Positions 43,217 through 52,542 are shown, numbered from the stretch's first letter. The stretch: DNA of 64,000 bases from Enterobacter sp. SA187 (GCF_001888805.2 NZ_CP019113.1:3782001-3846000); one strand, 5' to 3'. Made by a program: numbers and translations. The notes: generated by a model not told the origin, from the sequence alone.

Positions 43217-43678
43217 CTACCCCCTCACCTCATCAATAAATCTCACTCCGTCCGCCGTTCTTACCCAGCGCGGGGCGTTGATTTCCTCGGTCATAAACGC
43301 CATCAGATCCGCCAGTAGCCAGCGCAGTTGTTCTTCCTGCTGTGACGTCACGCTCCGGCACAGCAAAACCTGCGTCAGGGCGGCGCAGTATTCGCCAAGG
43401 GTATCGGAATCAGGTTCAAAACGGGGAACGTCGTTCGGCAGCGTATCCACCGTAAACCTGTCCTGCTGTTCAGGCGGGATCGGCTCACCCAGTTGCGGTT
43501 TAAGCAGCGCGAAGACGGCACAAAGGCGTCCACACAGCGCCATACGCAGCGCGGGATCAAGTGACTCAGCCTGCGCTTCGGCAAGCTGATGACAATAGTC
43601 GGCAAGCACGGTGAATTCCGTGTCGTCGTCAAAGGGAACGGTGAGTAACGGGTGAGTCTGGTCAAAGCAGGTGGTCAT
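43217..43678 (-). CDS. Hypothetical protein, 153 residues
   Basis: I do not recognise the family. It is a soluble acidic, mostly helical protein (MTTCFDQTHPLLTVPFDDDTEFTVLADYCHQLAEAQAESLDPALR), containing four cysteines, and ends FMTEEINAPRWVRTADGVRFIDEVRG. A GGAGG RBS precedes the ATG and codon use is typical of the chromosome, so it is probably real. It stands between the ATPase island and a LysR gene. Confidence 0.6.
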   Translation of the reverse strand: MTTCFDQTHPLLTVPFDDDTEFTVLADYCHQLAEAQAESLDPALRMALCGRLCAVFALLKPQLGEPIPPEQQDRFTVDTLPNDVPRFEPDSDTLGEYCAALTQVLLCRSVTSQQEEQLRWLLADLMAFMTEEINAPRWVRTADGVRFIDEVRG

Positions 43679-43860
43679 CAGGAAGCCTCCGGTGGCGAGT
43701 AGATTAAACGTTTATCACCAGTATGAAGTTTCAGGAGGCCAATCCCGGCACCTGATTTTGCAGGTGCGGCTGCACGATACCGCTTTCAGATAAAAACGGC
43801 AATATCAGGGTGTTACCGGTGAAGGAATTTGCGTAGCGTCTCGCAGGAAGATTATTTCCC

Positions 43861-44745
43861 TTACATCCTTACATGCTCAATAAATGCCCGCAGCTTTGGC
43901 GGCATATGCTTTCTGCCGGAGAAATAAAGGTAAAAGCCCGGAAAGGTCGGCAGAAATTCATCCAGCACCGTCACCAGCTCGCCGCGCGCAATATATGGCG
44001 CGTACGTCTCCTCCATGCCAAAGCTGATGCCGCCCCCGGCGCAGACGGTGCGGATCATCACCCCCATATCATTGGTGGTCAACTGCGGATTAACGTCCAC
44101 ATCAAATTCCTGCCCCTGCCAGGCAAATTCCCAGCGATAGGGCGACACGCCGGGGGATTTTCGCCAGCCGATACAGCGATGATCCAGCAGATCCTTCGGG
44201 TGCTGCGGCGTGCCGTACTGCGCCAGATAATCAGGCGAGGCGACGGCGATCTGCCGCTGCATGGCGGACACCGGCACCGCGATCATATCCTGGGCGATCA
44301 CCTCCCCCAGCTGCACGCCCGCGTCAAACCCCTGCTCTACAATGTCGTACGCCTCATCGGTGATGGTGATGTCCAGTTCGACATGCGGATAAGCCGCAAT
44401 GAACGACGCCAGCATCCTGCCGTCAATAATGCGTTCGGCAATCGACGACACCGCCAGCCGCAGCTGGCCGCGCGGTGCCGCCAGCTGATCGGCGATATCG
44501 CTCACCGCGCCGTTAAGCTGTTCGATGGCGGGCGCGACCTCCGCATAAAGCCGCTGGCCCGCTTCGGTGAGGTTGATGCTGCGCGTGGTGCGCTGCATCA
44601 GGGAGATGTTCAGGCGATCTTCCAGCCGCCGCAGCGTCTGACTGATGGCCGGGCGCGTCACCCCCAGCCGTTCGGCGGCCAGACGAAAATTGCGCGTCTG
44701 CGCCACGATCACAAACACCTCAAGCGCGTTTTTATCCACTGTCAT
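43861..44745 (-). CDS. LysR-family regulator, divergent from an SDR gene
   Basis: This 294-residue LysR protein has a HTH (NALEVFVIVAQTRNFRLAAERLGVTRPAISQTLRRLEDRLN) and an effector domain of the CrgA-like type (GRMLASFIAAYPHVELDITITDE ... GFDAGVQLGEVIAQDMIAVPV). It is divergent by 99 bp from the SDR gene and likely controls it. Its C-terminus PPKLRAFIEHVRM matches that of the other CrgA-like LysR genes here (at 53944 and 62471), indicating a paralogous set. Confidence 0.9.
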   Translation of the reverse strand: MTVDKNALEVFVIVAQTRNFRLAAERLGVTRPAISQTLRRLEDRLNISLMQRTTRSINLTEAGQRLYAEVAPAIEQLNGAVSDIADQLAAPRGQLRLAVSSIAERIIDGRMLASFIAAYPHVELDITITDEAYDIVEQGFDAGVQLGEVIAQDMIAVPVSAMQRQIAVASPDYLAQYGTPQHPKDLLDHRCIGWRKSPGVSPYRWEFAWQGQEFDVDVNPQLTTNDMGVMIRTVCAGGGISFGMEETYAPYIARGELVTVLDEFLPTFPGFYLYFSGRKHMPPKLRAFIEHVRM

Positions 44746-44844
44746 TGGTTAGCCATCGTTACCAGTCTGTTAAGTAATGAGCGGATTATCTTTATAGTCT
44801 GCCGGGCGTAAGATCACCAGCGTTAACCGAACAGGAGAAGACCC

Positions 44845-45570
44845 ATGACGAATAAAGTGATCTTAATTACCGGCGCATCCAGCGGTATTGGTGCAGGCAT
44901 CGCCCGCGAACTGGCAAAAACCGACGCGGTATTACTGCTGGGCGCACGTCGCGAGGATCGTCTCGCCACGCTGGCGGAGGAGTTGCGTTTTAACGGCGCA
45001 GAGGTGGACGTGAAAGCGCTGGACGTCACTGACCGTACCTCTGTGGAGGCATTCGCCGCCTTCGCGCTGGAAAAGTGGGGACGCATTGATGTGATCGTTA
45101 ATAACGCCGGTATTATGCCGTTGTCACCGATGGCGTCGCTCAAAGTTGATGAGTGGGATCAGATGGTGGATGTGAACATTAAGGGCGTGCTGTATGGCAT
45201 CGCGGCGGTGTTGCCGTCGATGCTGGCGCGGGAAGCGGGCCATATCATTAATATCGCCTCGATTGGTGCGCTGGCGGTGTCGCCGACGGCGGCGGTGTAC
45301 TGCGCCACCAAGTTTGCGGTGCGGGCGATTTCCGATGGTTTGCGCCAGGAAAACAGCCAGCTGCGCGTCACCTGTATCCATCCGGGGGTGGTGGAAAGTG
45401 AACTGGCGGGCACCATCACGGATCCGACCGCCGCCGAAGCCATGAAAAGCTACCGGGCGATTGCCCTGCAACCGGATGCGATTGGCCGCGCGGTGCGCTA
45501 CGCCATTGAGCAGCCGGATGAGGTGGATGTGAATGAGATCGTGGTGAGACCGACACGCACCACGGCGTGA
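44845..45570 (+). CDS. Short-chain dehydrogenase/reductase (SDR), 241 residues
   Basis: This classical SDR has TGASSGIG (residues 9-16), NNAG (about 87-90), the catalytic Ser in NIASIGA and YCATK, with the NAGIMPLSPM loop. The C-terminus (DEVDVNEIVVRPTRTTA) is typical of the YdfG-like NADP-dependent subgroup acting on 3-hydroxy acids or serine-type substrates. An AGGAG RBS precedes the ATG. It is divergent from the LysR gene and ends in a strong hairpin terminator. Confidence 0.9.
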   Translation: MTNKVILITGASSGIGAGIARELAKTDAVLLLGARREDRLATLAEELRFNGAEVDVKALDVTDRTSVEAFAAFALEKWGRIDVIVNNAGIMPLSPMASLKVDEWDQMVDVNIKGVLYGIAAVLPSMLAREAGHIINIASIGALAVSPTAAVYCATKFAVRAISDGLRQENSQLRVTCIHPGVVESELAGTITDPTAAEAMKSYRAIALQPDAIGRAVRYAIEQPDEVDVNEIVVRPTRTTA

Positions 45571-45576
45571 TAAAGA

Positions 45577-45601
45577 AAACGGCCTGCATCGCAGGCCGTT
45601 T
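45577..45601. terminator. Bidirectional terminator between SDR and lipoprotein genes
   Basis: An 11-bp perfect stem AAACGGCCTGC/GCAGGCCGTTT with an ATC loop lies between the two convergent stops. Confidence 0.8.
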
Positions 45602-45606
45602 AGTCG

Positions 45607-46284
45607 TTATTTTTTCAGCAGGCGCGGCAGCTGGTTGTCCAGCTCCAGCAGGCAGGCGTCCATCATCTTCTGCGTTTCCTGAGTGACTTTCGCGTAGTTA
45701 CTGGCTTTCCAGTCATTGAGCGGTGCGGTCACGCGGGTCGGGGCGCACTCTGATATCACATAGGCGCTCAGCATGTTGCCGCCTTCCGGGCGTTTAAAGA
45801 ATTTCACGCGGTAGGTTAAATCATAATTGCTGTTGCTGGCGGACATGTCGGTATAGACCAGCGACCACTGCGCGGCGGCAATAAACAGCGGTTGTTTGTA
45901 CGCATAGCCGTTGCCGTTTTTATTCAGCCAGTCGCGGATTTTTAATTCCGCTTTCGGGCCGAAATACGCGGCAGTCGGCTCCGGCATGGTGTCAATGGAC
46001 GTGCCTTTATAGCCATCTTTGTCAAACGAGTTACCGCCAATCCCGCCACCGAGGGCAGCCGTCAGCACCGCCAGCCCCATGCCCGCGCCGGAGTGCGCTG
46101 GCGTGACTTCGCGCAGTTTCACGTCCGGGTACCGGTTATCGTTCATATCAACGGGTGCAAAAATGGTGGCAACCTCGAGCGAACTGCCGTTTGTCGCCTG
46201 CACTTTGTGTGAGTTGAGGTTCCCTGCGCAGCCGGTTAAAAAGGTTAAAGACAGTGCGCCTGCCACTACTACTTTATTCATCAT
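45607..46284 (-). CDS. Hypothetical lipoprotein, 225 residues
   Basis: The N-terminus MMNKVVVAGALSLTFLTGCAGN is a lipoprotein signal with lipobox LTGC (Cys19), so the mature protein is lipid-anchored. The rest is soluble, with a Gly-rich stretch (AALGGGIGGNSFD) and a C-terminal domain of mixed strands. I do not recognise a function. The ATG at 46284 or 46281 opens the signal peptide; the frame upstream to 46350 is unrelated. It is convergent with the SDR gene. Confidence 0.75.
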   Translation of the reverse strand: MMNKVVVAGALSLTFLTGCAGNLNSHKVQATNGSSLEVATIFAPVDMNDNRYPDVKLREVTPAHSGAGMGLAVLTAALGGGIGGNSFDKDGYKGTSIDTMPEPTAAYFGPKAELKIRDWLNKNGNGYAYKQPLFIAAAQWSLVYTDMSASNSNYDLTYRVKFFKRPEGGNMLSAYVISECAPTRVTAPLNDWKASNYAKVTQETQKMMDACLLELDNQLPRLLKK

Positions 46285-46460
46285 TGGTTTTATTCCCTGT
46301 AAGTAAATTGCCCTTGCCCGGACATGGTTATCTGAACTTACAACGGACAAAGCAGGAAAACCTTTAGGGATTTTTGAGGATGCTTCTGCGGGGGCTTAAT
46401 GCAGAGCGCATAGTGTTAAGACGATAAAATTTCACGCTTTTGCCAGTCATACGGTCTGTA

Positions 46461-46491
46461 CAGGACGTTACGATACAACTGTAACGTCCTG
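46461..46491. repeat. Hairpin after the ecsC-like gene
   Basis: An 11-bp perfect inverted repeat CAGGACGTTAC/GTAACGTCCTG with a 9-nt loop lies 26 bp beyond the ecsC-like stop. No T-run is seen, so it may be a weak terminator or a protein-binding site. Confidence 0.5.
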
Positions 46492-46516
46492 CAGCATTGT
46501 CGGCGAATGCGGCAAG

Positions 46517-47164
46517 TTACAGCTCAGTTACAGCACTACCTTCTACAAAGGTTTTACGGGCAACGTTACCAACGACATTCGTTGAAATGCCATCAAATGC
46601 CCCGCCTATTACACCGCCTACCAGTGGGATCATTTTGCCCAGGTTGATCGCCCCTTTTTCACCAAACTTGGTTAATAATCTAAAACCAACCAGTTTGTTA
46701 ATAGCAAAAATTGTTTCTTTCGAAATGCTCTTAATTAACTGGGTAGACATCTTCGAGCCAATGACTATGCCGGTTCCTTTAAGGATATCTTTTGCGGCAT
46801 TACCGGCAAGGCAGGTATAAACCAGTGCTTTAACACGATCGTCTTTTACATCGTACCCGCCCATGATAGCGATAGCGGTGATCATACGGATCTGAACATA
46901 AATTACGGTCGCGATGCTCGCCGGGATGGCGACCGGCATGGTAATAATTCCGCCAAGCCCGGATACAAAGCCGGTAGTGACGGATTTTGTATTTTGCCAT
47001 CTAATCAGAGAATTCACTTTCTCTGTTAAATCGCCCTCTCCTTTCAGGTAGTTTTCGGCCATTTCATAGGCTGAATCTGTACCCGGAATACTTCCGTCTA
47101 AGGCTTTATCGTAAGCCCAGTTAAGGGCTTGCATGATTTTTCCTTCACTAAGCTTTTCTGCCAT
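46517..47164 (-). CDS. EcsC-family protein
   Basis: This 215-residue protein has the EcsC-family pattern: AYEMAENYLKGEGDLTEKVNSLIRWQNTKSVTTGFVSGLGGIITMPVAIPASIATVIYVQIRMITAIAIMGGYDVKDDRVKALVYTCLAGNAAKDILKGTG. It is largely hydrophobic in the middle and likely membrane-associated. EcsC was named from the Bacillus ecsABC locus; the enteric role is unknown. The RBS AGGGGA precedes the ATG. It stands alone. Confidence 0.75.
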   Translation of the reverse strand: MAEKLSEGKIMQALNWAYDKALDGSIPGTDSAYEMAENYLKGEGDLTEKVNSLIRWQNTKSVTTGFVSGLGGIITMPVAIPASIATVIYVQIRMITAIAIMGGYDVKDDRVKALVYTCLAGNAAKDILKGTGIVIGSKMSTQLIKSISKETIFAINKLVGFRLLTKFGEKGAINLGKMIPLVGGVIGGAFDGISTNVVGNVARKTFVEGSAVTEL

Positions 47165-47357
47165 TCCCCTGACCCTTTAAAAAGTGAAAACCTAATCTGT
47201 ATCGACACTGATAAAATTTTCTTTAAGGTTAAGGGCGGTTTTATAAGATTACCTACCAGAAAAGGGGGTATTGTTTTTGCTGCCTGTCCCGCTTCCCGAA
47301 TACGATGGCGTTTTTCAGGCGATGCTGCGGAAAATCTCAGGCATTCAGGCCGTGGCG

Positions 47358-47804
47358 TCAGCTCACTTTCCGCACTTCGGTATCTTCCGGCGATACCGCC
47401 GCACCATCCTTGCCCTGCACCTTCATCGGCGGCAGGGGTTTACCTGTGCGCCTGTCGATAAGCGTTGAATGCGGTTCGCCAGGCGCAAACAGATGCTGCT
47501 CGCCCCACTGACGCAGCGCCACCACCACCGGAAACAGGCTTTGCCCCTGCGGCGTCAGCACATAGTGCTGGTAAGCCGATCCGTCCGGGGCGTCTTCACG
47601 GGCCAGAATGCCCGCCTCCACCAGCCTGTACAGCCGATCGGTAAGAATGTTTTTTGCCACCCCGAGGCTGCGCTGGAAATCGCTGAACCGGCGCATACCA
47701 TCAAACGCGTCGCGGACGATCAGCAGCGACCAGCGATCGCCAATCAGATCAACGGTGCGCGCCACCGGGCAAGGGGCGCTGTTCAGCGCAGTACTGGATT
47801 TCAT
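47358..47804 (-). CDS. HxlR-family transcriptional regulator
   Basis: This 148-residue protein is a typical HxlR winged helix: NSAPCPVARTVDLIGDRWSLLIVRDAFDGMRRFSDFQRSLGVAKNILTDRLYRLVEAGILARE. The near-N-terminal Cys13 resembles the redox-sensing Cys of the HypR/QorR branch. The ATG at 47804 has AGGAG 5 nt upstream. It is divergent from an MFS gene across an inverted-repeat operator. Confidence 0.88.
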   Translation of the reverse strand: MKSSTALNSAPCPVARTVDLIGDRWSLLIVRDAFDGMRRFSDFQRSLGVAKNILTDRLYRLVEAGILAREDAPDGSAYQHYVLTPQGQSLFPVVVALRQWGEQHLFAPGEPHSTLIDRRTGKPLPPMKVQGKDGAAVSPEDTEVRKVS

Positions 47805-47835
47805 GATTACTCCTGAAATGGGTGGGACTTGCATT

Positions 47836-47889
47836 GGTTGCATTTTAAAACTACTTTAGCTGACACACAATCGGTTTTGTTTTGCAACC
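47836..47889. promoter_or_regulatory. Inverted repeat between HxlR and MFS genes
   Basis: GGTTGCATTTTAAAAC (47836-47851) and GTTTTGTTTTGCAACC (47874-47889) are inverted over most positions, separated by 22 bp. It is the likely HxlR operator controlling both divergent genes. Confidence 0.55.
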
Positions 47890-47905
47890 AGAATAGGAAA
47901 ATCCT

Positions 47906-49111
47906 GTGACCGCAAATGCCTGTACTGCTCCTCCCGGAGTCGCCCCCCTGTCACGCAGCCTGGTATGGCTTTTCGCCATCGCCAGCGGCCTGAGCGTGGC
48001 GAATGTTTATTACGCCCAGCCGTTGCTTGATGCCCTGGCGCGGGATTTCAGCATCAGCCACGCGGCGGTGGGCGGCGTGATCACCGCCACGCAGATCGGC
48101 TGCGCGCTGGCGCTGCTGTTTCTGGTGCCGCTGGGGGATTTGCTGGAGCGCCGCCGCCTGATGGCGATCCAGCTGCTGGCGCTGCTTATCGCGCTGGTGG
48201 TGGTCGGCCTTGCGCGTTCGGCCCCGGTGCTGCTGGCGGGGATGCTGGCCGTCGGGATGCTCGGCACGGCAATGACGCAGGGGCTGATCGCCTGTGCCGC
48301 CAGCGCCGCCGCGCCCGGTGAGCAGGGCCGCGTGGTGGGGGCGGCGCAGGGTGGCGTCTTTATCGGGCTGTTGCTGGCGCGGGTGTTTTCCGGGGCGGTG
48401 AGCGATCTGGCGGGCTGGCGCGGCGTCTATTTCAGTGCCGCGCTGCTGATGCTGCTGATCGCCCTTCCCCTGTGGCGACGGCTACCCGTGCTGTTACCGG
48501 CTACGCATGGCTTAGGTTATCTGCCCCTGCTGGCCTCAATGCTGACGCTGCTGCGCGAGGAAAAGGTTCTGCGCGTGAGAGGTATGCTGGCGCTGCTGAT
48601 GTTTGCCGCGTTTAACATTTTCTGGAGCGCACTGGTGCTGCCGCTGAGTGCGCCGCCGTTCAGCTTTTCGCACACGGTTATCGGCGCGTTCGGGCTGGTG
48701 GGGGTGGTCGGCGCGCTGGCAGCGTCCCGGGCCGGGAAATGGGCGGATCAGGGACATGCCCGGCGCACCAGCGCAATGGCGCTGGTGGTGCTGGTGCTAG
48801 CCTGGGGGCCGTTGTCGATGATGGAAAGTTCGCTGCTGACGCTGGTGATCGGCATCGTCCTGCTGGACCTGGGCGGCCAGGCGCTGCACGTCACCAGCCA
48901 GAGCCTGATTTTCCGTCTGCGTCCGGAAGCGCACAGCCGTCTGGTCGGGATTTATATGCTGTTTTACGCCGTCGGCAGCGGGCTGGGGGCGATCAGCACC
49001 ACTCTCACCTGGGCTGGCGCTGGCTGGGCGGGCGTGTGCCTGCTGGGTGCGGCGGTCAGCCTGCTGGCGCTGGGGTTCTGGTGGATAACAGACAAAGCGG
49101 CCGCGGCATGA
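47906..49111 (+). CDS. MFS transporter controlled by HxlR
   Basis: This 401-residue transporter has twelve membrane segments (LFAIASGLSVANVYYAQPLLDALARDFSISHAAVGGVITATQIGCAL at the start, typical of the DHA1-like YgaY/YcaD set) and the loop motif LGDLLERRRLM. The start is a GTG at 47906. It is divergent from the HxlR regulator gene. The substrate is unknown. Confidence 0.85.
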   Translation: MTANACTAPPGVAPLSRSLVWLFAIASGLSVANVYYAQPLLDALARDFSISHAAVGGVITATQIGCALALLFLVPLGDLLERRRLMAIQLLALLIALVVVGLARSAPVLLAGMLAVGMLGTAMTQGLIACAASAAAPGEQGRVVGAAQGGVFIGLLLARVFSGAVSDLAGWRGVYFSAALLMLLIALPLWRRLPVLLPATHGLGYLPLLASMLTLLREEKVLRVRGMLALLMFAAFNIFWSALVLPLSAPPFSFSHTVIGAFGLVGVVGALAASRAGKWADQGHARRTSAMALVVLVLAWGPLSMMESSLLTLVIGIVLLDLGGQALHVTSQSLIFRLRPEAHSRLVGIYMLFYAVGSGLGAISTTLTWAGAGWAGVCLLGAAVSLLALGFWWITDKAAAA

Positions 49112-49127
49112 AACCGCGCCGCGAGAT

Positions 49128-50096
49128 TTACACGCGATCCACCGGCTCCGGGCCGCGAAAGGCCCTGCGCCATTCGCTTGGGCTGACGCTGAATCTTGCT
49201 TTAAAGCTTTGCCGGAACGAGATCGGCGACTGAAAGCCTGCCATCGCCGCGACGCTTTCAATGCTCTTGTCGGTGGTTTCCAGTAATTCCTGGCTGCGTT
49301 GCAGGCGCTCGGCGGTCAGCCATTCGCCAATAGTGGTGCCGGTGGCTTTGAAAAAATGACGCGTCAGGGTGCGTCGGCTCATGCTGACAAACCCCGCCAG
49401 CGCGTCGAGATCGTGCGGCTTATCCAGATTGCGACGCAGGTAGTCCATCAGTTCGTTCATTTTGCTGTCGCGCGTGGACCCCGGCACCGGGCGCTCAATA
49501 AACTGCGCCTGACCGCCTTCCCGGTGCGGCGGCACAACCATACGGCGCGCCACGCGGTTGGCAATCGCCGAGCCATAATGGTCGCGAATGATATTCAGAC
49601 AGCAGTCAATCCCGGCGGCGGTACCCGCCGAGGTGATCAGGCGCTCATCACTGGTGTACAGCGAGTTGCGGTCCAGATGAACGTCGGGAAAGCGTTCGGT
49701 GAAATCTTTTTCGAACTCCCAGTGCGTTGCGGCGCGATGGTGATCCAGTAACCCTGCGTAAGCCAGCACATAAGTGCCTAAACAGAGCCCGACCACTTCA
49801 GCGCCACGCTGCCAGGCGCTGATAAGTTTATCCAGCAATTCCTGAGCGGGTTTTTCGTCGGGTTTATTCCAGAAGGGAACAATAATGATGTCTGCCCTGT
49901 CCAGTTGCTCAAGGCCGTGCTCAACGTTAATCGACAGCCCGATATCAGACAGCACTACGCCAGGTTTTTCCGCACAAATTTCTACGCGGAAGAGATCCGG
50001 CTGCGGCATCGCCTGTCCGAATAAAATACAGGGTACCGAAAAATGGAAGGGACTGAAGCCGGCCGTGGCAATCACGGCAACCGTAAGAGCAGACAT
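49128..50096 (-). CDS. AraC-family regulator with DJ-1/PfpI sensor (GlxA/FtrA-like)
   Basis: This 322-residue protein joins an N-terminal DJ-1/PfpI-like domain (VAVIATAGFSPFHFSVPCILFGQAM ... GAEVVGLCLGTYVLAYAGLLDHHRAATHWEF, with the CLG elbow) to a C-terminal AraC HTH pair (LDALAGFVSMSRRTLTRHFFKATGTTIGEWLTAERLQRSQELL). The group includes FtrA-like activators. It is in tandem with the metallo-beta-lactamase-fold gene upstream (16 bp apart), so both may be one operon. Confidence 0.88.
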   Translation of the reverse strand: MSALTVAVIATAGFSPFHFSVPCILFGQAMPQPDLFRVEICAEKPGVVLSDIGLSINVEHGLEQLDRADIIIVPFWNKPDEKPAQELLDKLISAWQRGAEVVGLCLGTYVLAYAGLLDHHRAATHWEFEKDFTERFPDVHLDRNSLYTSDERLITSAGTAAGIDCCLNIIRDHYGSAIANRVARRMVVPPHREGGQAQFIERPVPGSTRDSKMNELMDYLRRNLDKPHDLDALAGFVSMSRRTLTRHFFKATGTTIGEWLTAERLQRSQELLETTDKSIESVAAMAGFQSPISFRQSFKARFSVSPSEWRRAFRGPEPVDRV

Positions 50097-50112
50097 AACC
50101 TTTATCCTGTGA

Positions 50113-50892
50113 TCAGAAAGTCAGCGTTTCACCGTCGGCGGGAATAAGTACCTTATCCTGAATCCCCTGTTCAAGCGTAAATTCACGCAGTTCGGCACGG
50201 GTCAGCAGACAGTGATTTATGGATTCCATGTGCGAGGCCACAATAGTCGCAGCAGGCAACATCTTATGCGTGCGCAGCGTGTCTTCTTTGCCCATGATAA
50301 TCGGCCCGTAAAGATCGTTAACAGCATAACCGGTATTCAGTACCACCACATCCGGCTGGAAGCGCTGCAAACTGCGGACATAGGGTTTGACCCACACGGT
50401 ATCCCCTGCGATGTAGAGCGTTTTTTCATGGTGATGCGTGAACACCAGCCCGCACGCATCGCCCAGTAAATCACCCCACAGCGGATCGGCATACAGATCG
50501 TTGCTGCCGTGCTGACCGTCGGTTTTATAAATGGTCAGGCCATCAACAAAAGCGTTTTCTTCCCGTAATACCCGCACGTTCAGGAAACCCTGGGAGCGTA
50601 CCAGCGCGGCGTCACTCTCATTCTGTGTATAGATAATCATCTCTTTAGGTACGAGCTGTTGTGCGGCTTCATCCCAGTGGTCGGTATGAGTATGCGTCAG
50701 GATCACAGCATCTACCGCCAGCAATTCTTCAACCGGTACCGGCAACTCCACCATCGGATTGCGCAGGTGCGGACGCGCGTTCCCGGCAAAGCCTTCCCAG
50801 GCCTCTTTTTCCGCCAGCATGGGATCGATGAGGAATTTTTTCCCGGCATAGTCCAGCACGAGGGTGGCATTACGGATTTGCGTTAATTTCAT
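50113..50892 (-). CDS. Metallo-beta-lactamase-fold hydrolase (UlaG-like)
   Basis: This 259-residue protein has the MBL metal-binding motif HTHTDHWD (residues 67-74), more His/Asp ligands in FTHHHEKTLYIAGDTVW and the final ASHMESINHC. It resembles UlaG-type L-ascorbate-6-phosphate lactonases and similar metal-dependent hydrolases; the substrate is unknown. GGAG lies 10 nt before the ATG. It lies directly upstream of the AraC/DJ-1 regulator gene in the same orientation. Confidence 0.85.
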   Translation of the reverse strand: MKLTQIRNATLVLDYAGKKFLIDPMLAEKEAWEGFAGNARPHLRNPMVELPVPVEELLAVDAVILTHTHTDHWDEAAQQLVPKEMIIYTQNESDAALVRSQGFLNVRVLREENAFVDGLTIYKTDGQHGSNDLYADPLWGDLLGDACGLVFTHHHEKTLYIAGDTVWVKPYVRSLQRFQPDVVVLNTGYAVNDLYGPIIMGKEDTLRTHKMLPAATIVASHMESINHCLLTRAELREFTLEQGIQDKVLIPADGETLTF

Positions 50893-51059
50893 TTATGGCT
50901 CCAGTGATTAGTCAGATTCAGGCTTACTATACGAGGAGCAGTAAAGGATACGTGACAGGCTCTGGGGTCATTCGCCGATGAAATTAGGTCAATATCAACC
51001 GGCGTATCCCGCCTACGGCAGCGGAATAATCGCCTTTTCCTTCGCGAGCCGGCGACGCT

Positions 51060-51350
51060 TATTGTGCAAGGCAAGCAGGCGGGTGCCACCGATACATGAA
51101 GCTGGAGCACCAATGCAATCTGTGAGAGATCAAAACCATAATGTTTCATGGCAACGGGGGGGGCGGTAAGACCCAGCACCATTATTCCAAATCCGGAAGC
51201 GCCACACAGTAAAGCGACAAGAGCAGCAGGCCGACCGACGCCATTATGTCCATAAAGAGAAATGAACCTACATAGGGCACCGTAAACAGGGGTATCAGAA
51301 CAGGTGAACGTGAGCCGACCGCCAGCCAATAAGCAATGACATTAGGCCAA
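51060..51350 (-). pseudogene. Remnant of an MFS transporter gene
   Basis: Two short minus-strand frames preserve MFS-like segments: NVIAYWLAVGSRSPVLIPLFTVPYVGSFLFMDIMA (frame 1) and LVALLCGASGFGIMVLGLTAPPVAMKHYGFDLSQIALVLQLHV (frame 2), switching frame near 51215-51230. Neither frame is complete at its ends. It lies between the MBL gene and a complete MFS gene, suggesting decay of a duplicated or older transporter gene. Confidence 0.6.
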
Positions 51351-51351
51351 T

Positions 51352-52542
51352 TTATCCGCGACCATGCTGGCGGGAGGCCAGAAACGTCATCGCACCCGCA
51401 GACAGCAGTAATACGCCGCTCAGCCCGAAAGCGCTTTGCCATCCGAGGCTGTCAAACACCAGACCACCTGCCGTTGAGCCAAGCGCAATCGAAAGCTGTA
51501 TGACGGCGACCATCAGACCACCGCCTGCTTCGGCATCCTCGGGCAGCGTTCGTGCCAGCCACGTCCACCAGCCCGTCGGCGCGGCTGTCGCAAGCAGGCC
51601 CCACAGGCTTAACAGCACAGCGACAGTCCAGGTCTGTTGTCCGGTCAGCAGTAACGCTCCGGCGATAATGGCCATCAGCAATGGGATCATAATTAACGTC
51701 AGGTAAAACCGCCGATTCAGGAGGATTGTTACGGTCAGCGTGCCAATAAACCCCGCGATCCCCATGGCGAGCAGAATAAAAGACAGCCCCGATGCGTCCA
51801 CTCGGGTGACGGTTTCAAGGAAGGGTCGCACATAGGTAAACAACGTAAACTGGCCCATAAAGAACACGCCGCAAGCCAGCAGTCCTGTTGCGACGACAGC
51901 GCGTCTGAGCAGGCGAAGCACAGAACCGCCGGATTTTTGCGCTTTGCTGGCTTCCATCGTGGGCAAACTGACGCATTGCCAGATAAAAGCGGCGACCGCA
52001 AGGGGCACCAGGCATAAAAAAGCCCCTCGCCAGCCTACGGTTGCCCCCAGATAACTGCCGAGCGGAGCCGCCACCACCGTGGCCAGTGCGTTTCCGCCGT
52101 TAAAGATAGCCAGCGCCCGGGGTACCTGATGTTGAGGAACCAGACGGATGGCGGTCGCCGCCGACATTGACCAGAAGCCACCAAAGGTGATGCCAATCAG
52201 CGATCTTCCCGCCATATAAGCCCAGTAGCTGGACGCGAGGGCGATAATCACGCCGGATACGGCCATCAGGAAGGTCAGCCCCAGCAGCAGATATTTTCGA
52301 TTCAGATCACCGGCAAGCCTGGAAATAGTCAGGCTGGTCAATACTGCAAAAGCACCTGAAATAGCGATCCCCTGACCGGCCAGCCCCTCGGAAACCTGCA
52401 AATCTTTTGCTAGCGGCGTCAGCAGAGTGACAGGTAAAAATTCAGAGGCAATAAGCACAAAAATGCACAGCGTCATGGCAAAGACACCGCCCCAGTGCGC
52501 GGATGATGTTGTGTGTGAGGCATCAGAATTCAGTACAGACAT
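51352..52542 (-). CDS. MFS transporter, NepI-like
   Basis: This 396-residue transporter resembles E. coli NepI (purine ribonucleoside efflux): VFAMTLCIFVLIASEFLPVTLLTPLAKDLQVSEGLAGQGIAISG and GWWTWLARTLPEDAEAGGGLMVAVIQLSIALGS. It has twelve predicted segments. The ATG at 52542 gives the family N-terminus; the frame continues to 52593. A 14-bp stem terminator separates it from the upstream hydrolase gene, so it has its own promoter. Symbol withheld because orthology is uncertain. Confidence 0.83.
   Translation of the reverse strand: MSVLNSDASHTTSSAHWGGVFAMTLCIFVLIASEFLPVTLLTPLAKDLQVSEGLAGQGIAISGAFAVLTSLTISRLAGDLNRKYLLLGLTFLMAVSGVIIALASSYWAYMAGRSLIGITFGGFWSMSAATAIRLVPQHQVPRALAIFNGGNALATVVAAPLGSYLGATVGWRGAFLCLVPLAVAAFIWQCVSLPTMEASKAQKSGGSVLRLLRRAVVATGLLACGVFFMGQFTLFTYVRPFLETVTRVDASGLSFILLAMGIAGFIGTLTVTILLNRRFYLTLIMIPLLMAIIAGALLLTGQQTWTVAVLLSLWGLLATAAPTGWWTWLARTLPEDAEAGGGLMVAVIQLSIALGSTAGGLVFDSLGWQSAFGLSGVLLLSAGAMTFLASRQHGRG

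Noticed and set aside
43873..44811. A 312-residue plus-strand open frame opposite the LysR gene
   Set aside because: Its composition (His/Arg-rich) is that of an antisense shadow, and the LysR frame has clear domain structure.
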